This document shows, piece by piece, positions 17,370 to 25,311 of a DNA stretch of 64,000 bases. Origin of the DNA: an uncultured Lachnospiraceae bacterium (GTDB lineage Bacteria; Bacillota_A; Clostridia; Lachnospirales; Lachnospiraceae); contig CAJTOU010000013.1 of NCBI GenBank assembly GCA_910577835.1, positions 1-64,000 on the forward strand, in the 5' to 3' direction. A program made the position numbers and the translations under genes. Each line of letters begins with the position of its first letter. Position 1 is the stretch's first letter. The notes below the pieces were generated by a model. The model did no database searches. It had not been told where the DNA came from and saw only the letters and a list, made by a program, of their open reading frames with translations.

Positions 17370-19787
17370 CTACTTCCTAAGTTCAATTCCCATTTCGCCA
17401 AGGTCCGCAAGAATCTTCTCCATAATCGGCGTAATATCCTTATCCTCCAAAGTTCTGTCCTTTGCCCTGAAAGTAAGGGAATATGCTACCGATTTATATC
17501 CCAGTTTAATCTGCGCGCCCTCATATATATCAAACAAAGTCATGGACTCAAGAAGCTTTCCGCCTCTTTTTTCAAATACCTTTTCCACATCTCCAACGAG
17601 TATATTTTTTCCCATAACCATGCTTAAATCTCTGGTAACAGCCGGATATTTGGCAAGGCCCTGATATTTTCTGCCAAAGGTTGCATGCTCCGTTACCTTT
17701 TTGATATCTATCACTGCCAGATATGCTTTCTCCCCAATCTCATAATTATCAAGCACTTCAGGATGAACCTCGCCCAGATAACCTATGATTTCTCCGTTGT
17801 AAATCACATCTGCCTGTCTGCCCGGATGAAGATATGGCTTTTTATTATCAGGATTGTATTCCGGCTTTTTCTTCATTCCCACCTTCTCAAAAAATTCCTC
17901 AACAACACCTTTCATATCAAAGAAATCACCCTCTCCATACATTCCGAGAGTAAACATCATTCTTTCATCCGGAAGCTCTGTGACTGGAAGTGCTTTTGGA
18001 AGATAGATATTTCCAAGCTCATAGAGCCTTGCACTCTTATTTCTTCTGTTATAATTCGTGCCAAGAGATGTCAGCATTCCGTTTAATGAGATTGTTCTCA
18101 TAATGCTGAAATCCTCGCCAAGCGGATTTAAAATCGTAACTGTTTTTCTAAGCTCACTGTCCTCTGGCAGCAGCAGCTTGTCAAATACCTTCGGACTTTC
18201 AAAGGAATAATTCATTCCCTGAGAGAAACCGCAGAATTCTGCTGTTTCTCTTGCAATTTCCTCAATGCGCATTTTAAAGGATTTCTTTCCTGTGGTTGCC
18301 TCTCCTGACGGAAGCGACACCGGAATATTATCATAACCGAAAAATCTTGCCACTTCCTCTGCGATATCTGCATCACATTCAAGGTCCTGACGGAAGGTTG
18401 GTATAATCAGCTCATTTTTCTCTTTATCATAAGAAATTTCCAGTCTGTCAAAATAGCCAAGCATTTCCTCAGATGCAATCGCTGTTCCAAGAAGACTGTT
18501 ATATTTTTCCGGCTCAAATGGAATTCTCTTTTCTGTCTTCTTTTCCGGATATATATCGACGATGCCGCCCACTACCTCACCGGCTCCCAGTTCTTCAATC
18601 AGCGCACATGCTCTGTCAATCGCAGCTTCTGCATTATTTGGGTCGAGTCCTTTTTCAAATTTGCTGGATGCATCCGTTCTTAAACCAAGCTTTTTTGACG
18701 AAAGCCTGATATTTGTTCCGTCGAAGCATGCCGCTTCAAAAAGAACCTGATTTACCTCCTCTGTAATCTTTGAATTTTCACCGCCCATAATACCGGCAAG
18801 CCCTACTGCCTTTTCATTATCGCAAATCATGAGAATATCTGAATCAAGCCTGCGCTCCTGTCCATCCAAGGTCTGGAACACTTCTCCTTCTTCTGCACGT
18901 CTTACAATAATTTTATTTCCAGATAATGTACTTAAATCATAGGCATGCATTGGCTGCCCATATTCTTCCATTACATAATTTGTGATATCTACAAGGTTAT
19001 TAATCGGCCGGATTCCACAGTTTGCAAGCCTGCGCTGCATCCATTCCGGAGACGGCTCGATTTTTACATTTTTTATTACTCTTGCACAGTATCTTTTACA
19101 AAGCTTGGTATCTCTGATTTCTACACTGATATAATCCTCTGCCTTTTCGCTGTTTCCTGTTTTTTTGATTTCAGGCTTTACAAATGGCTTTCCAAAAGTT
19201 GCGGCGGCCTCTCTGGCTATGCCAAGTACGCCGAAGCAGTCTACTCTATTGGAGGTGATTTCATACTCTATTACAGTATCTTTCAGTCCCAGTTCTTCCA
19301 CCGCATCTTTTCCTACCTCTGCAGTATCAGGAAAAATATAAATGCCGTCTTCCGGTGCCTCCGGATAAAAATCTCTCGAAGAACCAAGTTCCTCTATGGA
19401 ACACATCATGCCAAAGGACTCCACTCCACGAAGCTTTCCCTTCTTGATTTTTGTTCCGCCTGCCGCTTTATTTCCATTATGGTCTCCTGCCACACGACCG
19501 CCGTCTAATACAACGGGAACCTTGGCGCCCTCGTATACATTCGGTGCGCCAGTGACTATCTGCAAGGTTTCTGTGCCGGTATTTACCTGACAGATTACCA
19601 GCTTTTCCGCATCCGGATGCTTTTCGATTTTTTCAATTTGACCGATTACAATTTTTTCAAGATTTTCGTTCAGTTTTGTATAATTTTCTACCTTTGTACC
19701 AGACAGTGTCATTTTATCTGCATATTGCTGGTCGGTACAGTCAAGCTCAGGCACATATGCCCGAATCCATGATAATGGTGTATTCAT
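17370..19787 (-). CDS. pheT: Phenylalanyl-tRNA synthetase beta subunit
   Basis: The 805-residue beta subunit of the alpha2-beta2 PheRS. Domain order is standard: an N-terminal EMAP/tRNA-binding region (KIVIGQIEKIEKHPDAEKL), the B3/B4 editing domain (about 210-400, with GIRPINNLVDITNYVMEE), B5 with DIAEEVARFFGYDNIP, a degenerate synthetase core, and a C-terminal anticodon-binding FDX-ACB domain (YPAVTRDLSMV). Length is normal. AGGAAGG precedes the ATG, 20 bp after pheS, so it is co-expressed under the pheS T-box. Confidence 0.97.
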   Translation of the reverse strand: MNTPLSWIRAYVPELDCTDQQYADKMTLSGTKVENYTKLNENLEKIVIGQIEKIEKHPDAEKLVICQVNTGTETLQIVTGAPNVYEGAKVPVVLDGGRVAGDHNGNKAAGGTKIKKGKLRGVESFGMMCSIEELGSSRDFYPEAPEDGIYIFPDTAEVGKDAVEELGLKDTVIEYEITSNRVDCFGVLGIAREAAATFGKPFVKPEIKKTGNSEKAEDYISVEIRDTKLCKRYCARVIKNVKIEPSPEWMQRRLANCGIRPINNLVDITNYVMEEYGQPMHAYDLSTLSGNKIIVRRAEEGEVFQTLDGQERRLDSDILMICDNEKAVGLAGIMGGENSKITEEVNQVLFEAACFDGTNIRLSSKKLGLRTDASSKFEKGLDPNNAEAAIDRACALIEELGAGEVVGGIVDIYPEKKTEKRIPFEPEKYNSLLGTAIASEEMLGYFDRLEISYDKEKNELIIPTFRQDLECDADIAEEVARFFGYDNIPVSLPSGEATTGKKSFKMRIEEIARETAEFCGFSQGMNYSFESPKVFDKLLLPEDSELRKTVTILNPLGEDFSIMRTISLNGMLTSLGTNYNRRNKSARLYELGNIYLPKALPVTELPDERMMFTLGMYGEGDFFDMKGVVEEFFEKVGMKKKPEYNPDNKKPYLHPGRQADVIYNGEIIGYLGEVHPEVLDNYEIGEKAYLAVIDIKKVTEHATFGRKYQGLAKYPAVTRDLSMVMGKNILVGDVEKVFEKRGGKLLESMTLFDIYEGAQIKLGYKSVAYSLTFRAKDRTLEDKDITPIMEKILADLGEMGIELRK

Positions 19788-19807
19788 CTTTTCAACCTTC
19801 CTCCTGT

Positions 19808-20827
19808 CTAAAACTGTTTTAAGAAACGCATGTCATTTTCATAAAGAAGACGCATGTCATCTATTTCATATTTCAATAATGCAATTCTCTCAAGACCAAC
19901 GCCAAAAGCAAAACCGGAATATTCTTCCGGATTAATTCCGCTCATTTTTAATACACGGGGATGTACCATGCCGCAGCCAAGAATCTCTATCCAGCCGGAA
20001 CCCTTGCACATTCTGCAACCCTTACCCCCGCATTTAAAGCAGGTGACATCCATCTCGGCGCTTGGCTCTGTAAACGGGAAATGATGCGGGCGGAATTTTA
20101 CTTTGGTTTCTTCTCCAAATAATTCCTTTGCAAACTCTGCAAGAGTTCCTTTCAGGTCTGCAAATGTAATGTTTTTATCTATCACAAGTCCTTCTACCTG
20201 ATGGAAGGATGGGGAATGTGTGGCATCTACCTCGTCAGAACGAAATACACGTCCCGGCGCAATCATACGAATTGGCAGCTTTCCCTGTTCCATCACTCTT
20301 ACCTGTACAGGAGAGGTCTGAGTTCTTAATACTATTTTATCATTGATATAAAAGGTATCCTGTTCGTCTTTTGCAGGGTGGTTTGCCGGAATATTAAGGG
20401 CTTCAAAATTGTAATAATCATATTCTATTTCAGGACCTTCCACTACCTCATAACCCATGCCGATAAAAATTCTTTCCAGTTCATCTAATGCAATGGTATT
20501 TGGATGACGATGCCCTATATGGTTCTTCTTTGCTGGAAGTGTGACATCAATCACCTCTGCCTGCATCTGTGCCTGTCTTGCTGCTGCCGCAAGACGGGAA
20601 CGCATTTCCTCTATTTTTTCTTCTATGGCAGCGCGGGTATCATTTACCATCTGTCCAACTTTTGGACGTTCCTCTGCGTCAACATTCTTCATACCCTTGA
20701 GCACTTCTGTCAATGCTCCTTTTTTGCCTAATACAGATACCTTGATTTCATTCAGCTTATCAAGGCTTTCAGATAACTGAATTTTCTGAATTGCTTCTTC
20801 TCTGATTCTCTGCAATCTGTCCTTCAT
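19808..20827 (-). CDS. pheS: Phenylalanyl-tRNA synthetase alpha subunit
   Basis: The 339-residue catalytic subunit that activates Phe and charges tRNA-Phe. An N-terminal coiled coil (1-90) binds tRNA. The class II core shows motif 2 (MIAPGRVFRSDEVDATHSP, FHQVEG) and motif 3 (GFAFGVGLERIALLKY). An inserted cysteine pair region (CFKCGGKGCRMCKGSG), common in Firmicutes, is present. The start is ATG with AGGA eight bases before it. It lies 0.5 kb downstream of its T-box terminator, an unusually long gap. Confidence 0.97.
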   Translation of the reverse strand: MKDRLQRIREEAIQKIQLSESLDKLNEIKVSVLGKKGALTEVLKGMKNVDAEERPKVGQMVNDTRAAIEEKIEEMRSRLAAAARQAQMQAEVIDVTLPAKKNHIGHRHPNTIALDELERIFIGMGYEVVEGPEIEYDYYNFEALNIPANHPAKDEQDTFYINDKIVLRTQTSPVQVRVMEQGKLPIRMIAPGRVFRSDEVDATHSPSFHQVEGLVIDKNITFADLKGTLAEFAKELFGEETKVKFRPHHFPFTEPSAEMDVTCFKCGGKGCRMCKGSGWIEILGCGMVHPRVLKMSGINPEEYSGFAFGVGLERIALLKYEIDDMRLLYENDMRFLKQF

Positions 20828-21350
20828 TATAATCCTGCTACTAAAAACATATACTAAACATATATGCCAGATGATTCGCTACAATCTCACGATTTGTAGT
20901 TACTGTTTCATCGTGTATGGTTTTGTAACCATTACTGGTATACTACTCACAAATTTCTGTACACTCCACAGTCGTAAATTCCCGACTAATGTCATCAATC
21001 AAGATTGATAACCTGAGTCATCGGTACATATCCACATTTACTTGATTTTTATAATCTTGTGAATATCATCTAATTAGCTTTTCCTTTCCTAGATTTTTTG
21101 GTAATCAGCCTTTGGCCGGTTACATTATTAGGCAGTCAGCGCAAGCGCTGGCTGCATGATTTGCCCTTGGTTTTCGGGACTTGACCATTGACCAGCTCCA
21201 CCCACAGATTTCTATATCTTTGTTATACTAGACTATTTCAACTGATAAGGGCTTCATTTCCATAGCTTGGCCTGCTGTAAAGCCAGCACAGGCTATACCT
21301 TGCATTTCAGGTACATAAGTTTGTGATAACCTTCCCGCACTTTGTTTATA
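20828..21350 (-). other. 0.5-kb non-coding, hairpin-rich leader between T-box and pheS
   Basis: No convincing gene lies in these 523 bp. Read on the minus strand the segment contains several strong stem-loops: a 10-nt-arm hairpin around 21129-21154 (GCAG-c-CAGCG, loop CTTG, CGCTG-a-CTGC), a 10-bp hairpin around 21100-21124 with an AAA loop and one mismatch (GTAAC... to ...GATTAC), and a nested stem around 21265-21307 (ATAGC / GCTAT outer, GCTG / CAGC inner). Base composition is richer in G+C than the adjoining gaps. It could be a structured RNA, or the degraded right end of an IS200/IS605-type element (one frame near 21240-21340 reads like a TnpB tail). I cannot identify it. Confidence 0.45.
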
Positions 21351-21353
21351 AAT

Positions 21354-21625
21354 AAAAAACTCCGCCCTGAAAGGGACGAAGTTTTATCATGCAGCCAACT
21401 TTTAATTGACGGCTTATTCCGCGGTACCACCCAAATTTCTTAAAATTAAGACTCTCAGCCTGCGTAACGTACAGTAAAACGTCATTTTCTACTATTAGTT
21501 CAAAAATGCGGCTCCTGTATGAAATTCATCTCTATATTTGAACTTATGGAGGTTCTCAGCCTGCGGCCTCCATTCTCTGGAAAGAAAATACATGACTACT
21601 GTATACATTCTCAGCCTTTTTTGTA
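21354..21625 (-). promoter_or_regulatory. T-box riboswitch for pheST (Phe specifier TTC)
   Basis: A tRNA-sensing transcription antiterminator. The 14-nt T-box itself reads GGGTGGTACCGCGG on the minus strand (about 21419-21432). It is followed by the terminator hairpin AAAACTTCGTCCC / AGGGCGGAGTTTT and a T-run at 21354-21386. Upstream is stem I with AGAGA and GGCTGAGA elements and closing arms at about 21593 and 21480. The likely specifier codon is TTC (Phe) at 21523-21521 in TGAA-T-TTC-AT, the same spacing as in the thrS leader. Uncharged tRNA-Phe is predicted to allow readthrough into pheS. Confidence 0.9.
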
Positions 21626-21726
21626 TGAATCATTAAGATATGATTTATTATATAATAATACACAGGTACAGCATATAAAAATATTGTTTAACAAAATGTT
21701 ATTCAAGAAAATATTCCCCAAAGAAA

Positions 21727-21771
21727 TATTATACATGGAATTATTATACATGGAAATACTATACATGGAAT
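21727..21771. repeat. 15-bp tandem repeat near the pheS leader
   Basis: Three 15-bp units (21727-21741, 21742-21756, 21757-21771; core TATTATACATGGAAT) with one change each in the second and third. It lies between the T-box and the small gene upstream, in non-coding DNA. Confidence 0.92.
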
Positions 21772-21893
21772 TATTTATACAGCGATAATATTAACACCAA
21801 GTTTTTATCATGTCAATATATTTTTTAAAATTTTTGTTTGAGAGTAGTTATCTTTTGTATCTTCATCTTTTGAATGTTCCCGTTTTTACTGCC

Positions 21894-22070
21894 CTATTTT
21901 TCTGCTTCTACACAATGTAATGCAAGAAGTTCTTCAAATTCTTTCTGTATGTTTGCAAGAATTTGTATTTGTTTTTCATATGAGATATCTTTCACAGAAA
22001 TCTCAGTCGCCAGAGCATCCATTTTTGCCGCAATGTCTGCCAGAACAGCCTCATTTATGCGTCTGCACAT
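21894..22070 (-). CDS. Small hypothetical helical protein (58 aa)
   Basis: A small frame beginning MCRRINEAVLADIAAKMD. GGGAGG lies eight bases upstream of this ATG, a better start than the GTG three codons earlier, and this is the main reason to accept the gene. The product is predicted to be almost entirely alpha-helical and possibly a short coiled coil. It has no signal peptide, membrane segment or recognised motif; the Spo0E-type SxxxD signature is absent. It stands alone upstream of the pheST leader. Function unknown. Confidence 0.6.
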   Translation of the reverse strand: MCRRINEAVLADIAAKMDALATEISVKDISYEKQIQILANIQKEFEELLALHCVEAEK

Positions 22071-22079
22071 ACTTACCAC

Positions 22080-22386
22080 CTCCCGTAATAACTATTCTAT
22101 CATTTTTCAATAAATTTACATCAACAAAAGAGGTTAAAATATCCACAAATTTATCCACTATAACATAAAACTGAATTTTATTAATTTATGGCTGTTTTTT
22201 GTGGTTTTTCAAAGATATTTTTTTTGATATCCACACAATATTTACGGATTAAAACAGATATTTCCACATTTTTCTACAAAAAACAGATACTTTTTATATA
22301 TAATATATTCTTAAAATTTAATATATTTATTTAATAAAATATGTTTAATATATACAAAAAATTTTACCAATTCTCATATTTTCTTC
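22080..22386. other. AT-rich intergenic region with near-consensus DnaA boxes
   Basis: No gene is visible. Three sites differ from the DnaA box TTATCCACA at one base: ATATCCACA 22139-22147, TTATCCACT 22151-22159 and ATATCCACA 22227-22235. A weaker one (ATTTCCACA) is at 22260-22268. All point the same way. They are followed by about 110 bp of nearly pure A/T. dnaA and dnaN are not in the window, so an origin call is not justified. Confidence 0.4.
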
Positions 22387-22415
22387 TTTACATAATCTTC
22401 AAAATATGATATATT
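22387..22415 (+). promoter_or_regulatory. Promoter of tRNA-Ser
   Basis: TTTACA (22387-22392), a 17-bp spacer and TATATT (22410-22415) lie 31 bp upstream of the mature tRNA 5' end. Confidence 0.65.
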
Positions 22416-22446
22416 AAATAATTGTTGAAATTACTTTATATATTAT

Positions 22447-22538
22447 GGAGATGTACCCAAGTGGCTGAAGGGTCTGCACTCGAAATGCAGCAGGTCGGTA
22501 TTCAATCCGGCGCGAGGGTTCAAATCCCTCCATCTCCG
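22447..22538 (+). tRNA. tRNA-Ser (anticodon CGA)
   Basis: A 92-nt class II tRNA. The acceptor stem GGAGATG pairs with CATCTCC, the discriminator base is G as usual for serine, and the anticodon loop CTCGAAA sits on a CTGCA/TGCAG stem. The long variable arm (GGTCGGTATTCAATCCGGCGC region) and the T-arm (GAGGG TTCAAAT CCCTC) are intact. CCA is not encoded. The anticodon CGA reads UCG. Confidence 0.95.
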
Positions 22539-22550
22539 TTATTAGTAAAC

Positions 22551-22660
22551 AAAAAGAGTCTGTCGCAAAATAGCCGTTATATATAATATATGGTACTTAA
22601 ACCTTATGAGTCTCAGCATATATTGTGTATAAGCTGCATTTTGCAACAGTCCCTTTTTCT
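22551..22660. repeat. Long imperfect hairpin with terminal inverted repeats (MITE-like or terminator)
   Basis: A 110-bp palindromic element. The ends AAAAAGAGTCTGTCGCAAAAT and ATTTTGCAACAGTCCCTTTTT pair with three mismatches, and the inner arms (TTATATATAATATATG / CATATATTGTGTATAA) continue the stem, leaving a loop of about 24 nt. The end sequence CTGTTGCAAAAT resembles inverted repeats of some insertion sequences, a recollection and not a search result. It lies 12 bp after tRNA-Ser and can also serve as a terminator for the genes on both sides. Confidence 0.6.
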
Positions 22661-22694
22661 CTATATAAAATTATTCTTATCTAAAAAAATTTTT

Positions 22695-23558
22695 TTATAA
22701 TTTTTCTTTTTTCCTCCTTATCTTTCTCCCAATACGCTTAAAATGCATATAAAAATATATATTAATTTCAGCCCCTATAAAAATAATATACATGCAAATA
22801 TACAGCCACAGCATTAAAAACACTATAATACTAAGACTCCCATAGGAATAGGACCTTCCCGCAATATGATTGATATAATAAGAATAGATATAGGAAAATG
22901 TCAGCCATCCAACTGAAGAAAAAACTGCTCCCGGCAGATATCCAAGCAGAGATTTTCTTCCATTTGGAACCAGTCGATACATAATCAGAAAAAGAATGGT
23001 CATTACCACAGGTACATAAATAATACGGGTGCTGAATATATAATCTGCCACGTCATAGACAATCGGAAAATGCCTGTTAATCAGCGCCATTAGTGAATTT
23101 CCAAATACCATCAGTGTCAGAGTAAGTACAATGCCCAGTACAAACAACACAGTATATGCACATGCAATAAGACGAAGCAGAAAATAATTTCTGTCTTCCT
23201 TCACATGAGCAATATTTGCAAAACCGCGTATCAGAGCTAAAATTCCCTTTGCGGCAGACCATATTGTAAGTACAATGGAAATGGAAAGCAGCGTACCACT
23301 GGAGGTTTGATATAAATCACTGATAATTGTAATGGCAAGCTCCTTGAAAGAATATGGTATCACAGTAAGTACCGTTTCGAGAAGAAATTCCTCTGTCACC
23401 GGAGTATATTGTATAACATTCAAAATCAGAATAAGCATGGGAAACAGAGCCATTATCATAAATAAAGCAGCCTGAGATGCATATGCGCTTATATGGTCCT
23501 CCTTTAAGCGGTCGAGAAAGCCTGTTACCTGCTTGTAGGTATAGATAATACTTTTCAT
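22695..23558 (-). CDS. YihY/UPF0761-family inner membrane protein
   Basis: A 287-residue protein with about six transmembrane helices and the typical YihY segments: DHISAYASQAALFMIMALFPM near the N-terminus, a central WSAAKGILALIRGFANIA and a C-terminal region with PGAVFSSVGWLTFSYIYSYYI. Members were once named ribonuclease BN, but that activity belongs to another protein; the true role is unsettled, with transport suspected. GAGGAG precedes the ATG. It is divergent from the alcohol dehydrogenase gene. Confidence 0.88.
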   Translation of the reverse strand: MKSIIYTYKQVTGFLDRLKEDHISAYASQAALFMIMALFPMLILILNVIQYTPVTEEFLLETVLTVIPYSFKELAITIISDLYQTSSGTLLSISIVLTIWSAAKGILALIRGFANIAHVKEDRNYFLLRLIACAYTVLFVLGIVLTLTLMVFGNSLMALINRHFPIVYDVADYIFSTRIIYVPVVMTILFLIMYRLVPNGRKSLLGYLPGAVFSSVGWLTFSYIYSYYINHIAGRSYSYGSLSIIVFLMLWLYICMYIIFIGAEINIYFYMHFKRIGRKIRRKKEKL

Positions 23559-23650
23559 AATTTCTCCTCGCTGAAATTAAAATATAGGGATTATATTACA
23601 TTATATCTAATATTTTTTCAAGTAAAATTCTTCTATTTTCCATAAACCTG

Positions 23651-23680
23651 TTGCCTGTATTGCATAATTTGAAGTATAAT
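23651..23680 (+). promoter_or_regulatory. Promoter of the alcohol dehydrogenase gene
   Basis: TTGCCT (23651-23656), an 18-bp spacer and a perfect TATAAT (23675-23680), 35 bp upstream of the start codon. Confidence 0.65.
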
Positions 23681-23715
23681 AAAGAGTATATTTTAAACAA
23701 ACTGGAGGAAAATTT

Positions 23716-24789
23716 ATGTATTTATTTATGCCAACACTTGTATACAGCGAAAAAGACTGTGTAAAAAATCATTTCAGAGAAATCGCTTTGATTGGTGAAA
23801 AAGCGATGATTGTCACAGGAAAACATTCATCAAGAAAAAATGGCTCCTTAGATGATGTGAGTGCCGTTTTAAATCAGGAAAATATTTCATATATTATATT
23901 TGATGATATTGAAGAAAATCCTTCTGTGGAAACCGTTATGAGAGCAAGAGAGCTTGCTGTCAGTGAAAATGTGGATTTTATAATTGGAATAGGCGGAGGT
24001 TCTCCATTAGACGCTGCCAAAGCGATTGCTCTAATGGCTGCAAATCCTGAAGCAAACGAAGAGGTATTGTACCAGAGCAATGCTCTGCCTTATCTTCCGA
24101 TTATCTGTATTCCAACTACCTGCGGAACAGGCTCCGAGGTAACACCCTATTCTATTCTTACTTTGCATAAGCAGAAAACAAAAAAAAGCATAAGTCATAA
24201 AATATTTCCAACATTGGCATTGCTGGACACAAAATATTTAAAAACTGCCAATAGAAGCTGCATAGTAAATACATCGGTAGACGCACTGGCCCATTTAATA
24301 GAAAGCTATTTGAATACCAACTCAAACTCGCTGAACCGAATTTACAGTGAACAGGGGCTGCGAATGTGGGCAGAATTTAAAGATAATCTGAAAAATGATA
24401 CACTTTATGAAAAAGATTATGAACGTATGCTTCATACTTCAATGGTTGCAGGTATTGCCATTACCCATACAGGCACTTCGCTTCCGCATGGTTTGAGCTA
24501 TGCTGTCACCTATGAACTGGGTGTGCCGCATGGCAAAGCGGTAGGAATGTTTCTTGGAGGATATGTGGATAACTATAAAGATAAAAATGAGGCTGGCAAA
24601 GTTCTTGAACTTCTTGGATTTTCAAATGCAAAGGAAATGCGGTGCTATTTAAACGAACTGCTTGGAAAAACAGAACTGTCACCAGAATTATTATCTGCAA
24701 ATGCAGACAGTATTCTTGCAAATGAAGGAAAGTTAAAAAATTATCCTTTTAAGATTACAAAGGAAGAACTGATAAATATGCCAAATTGA
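23716..24789 (+). CDS. Iron-containing (group III) alcohol dehydrogenase
   Basis: A 357-residue NAD(P)-dependent dehydrogenase. The N-terminal dinucleotide-binding half shows FIIGIGGGSPLDAAKAIA and PTTCGTGSEVTPYSIL. The C-terminal helical half carries the metal ligands in SVDALAHLIES and in HTGTSLPHGLSYAVTYELGVPHG. It interconverts an alcohol and an aldehyde; the physiological substrate (ethanol, butanol or a sugar-derived aldehyde) cannot be read from sequence. GGAGG lies ahead of the ATG. It is a single-gene unit with its own promoter and terminator. Confidence 0.93.
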   Translation: MYLFMPTLVYSEKDCVKNHFREIALIGEKAMIVTGKHSSRKNGSLDDVSAVLNQENISYIIFDDIEENPSVETVMRARELAVSENVDFIIGIGGGSPLDAAKAIALMAANPEANEEVLYQSNALPYLPIICIPTTCGTGSEVTPYSILTLHKQKTKKSISHKIFPTLALLDTKYLKTANRSCIVNTSVDALAHLIESYLNTNSNSLNRIYSEQGLRMWAEFKDNLKNDTLYEKDYERMLHTSMVAGIAITHTGTSLPHGLSYAVTYELGVPHGKAVGMFLGGYVDNYKDKNEAGKVLELLGFSNAKEMRCYLNELLGKTELSPELLSANADSILANEGKLKNYPFKITKEELINMPN

Positions 24790-24937
24790 ACTACCTGCCA
24801 TTTAATTTTGCCTGAAGTGGGATTTACTGTCTCAGCTGCTAACGCTTGCTGATACAAAATTTAGTTAAATATTTTTAATATTTTGAAATTGTGCAAAGTA
24901 CAAAATCAGAAGAATACCAAACAGAAAACAAATAACG

Positions 24938-24995
24938 AAAAAATGAAGTAAACAGTAGCACAGGTAAACTCCGCTGTCATTTACTTCATTTTTTA
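24938..24995. terminator. Bidirectional terminator between adh and a small gene
   Basis: An inverted repeat, AAAAAATGAAGTAAA...TTTACTTCATTTTTT, separates the convergent genes, with A- and T-runs on both flanks. The 150 bp before it hold nothing recognisable. Confidence 0.75.
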
Positions 24996-25032
24996 CAGTT
25001 GTTTTCTCTATTCGTGGCTGCTCTTTTCTTTC

Positions 25033-25281
25033 CTATTTGGCAGATTTTTCTTTGGTTTCTTCCTCCTCTTCAGGATGATAAATCTTATCATATTTTTTCA
25101 TTTTCTTTTTCATTTTCTTATAATATCTTTCATTGATTTCCCCCTGCTCCAAAAAACTGTCAAGCATTGCATGAACCTCCGTATAGCCCTGATAAGCCAA
25201 ATCCTTATAATTATTTTGCAGGTTCAGTTCAAACTGCATAAGCTCCTTTTCAATTACGATTTTCGCGCCATTATCAGCCAT
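25033..25281 (-). CDS. Small hypothetical protein (82 aa), charged C-terminus
   Basis: A soluble, helical small protein starting MADNGAKIVIEKELMQFE and ending in a Lys/Met-rich stretch (YYKKMKKKMKKY) and a Glu/Lys tail. CCGGAGG lies eight bases before the ATG and supports it as real. No known domain is recognised. It lies 30 bp from the convergent-side terminator and upstream, in transcription order, is the GH127 gene... the two are on the same strand with the GH127 stop at 25312 only 30 bp away, so they could share a transcript. Confidence 0.65.
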   Translation of the reverse strand: MADNGAKIVIEKELMQFELNLQNNYKDLAYQGYTEVHAMLDSFLEQGEINERYYKKMKKKMKKYDKIYHPEEEEETKEKSAK

Positions 25282-25311
25282 ATCAAAATCCTCCGGTTTT
25301 GTTTAAATCAA

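Noticed and set aside
21121..21300. Possible tmRNA or group I intron in the pheS leader (a GCAAAT...TAATAA stretch; an AAAGATATAG match to an intron core element)
   Set aside because: No tRNA-like ends, no plausible tag peptide, and the required P7 partner and spacing of a group I core are absent.
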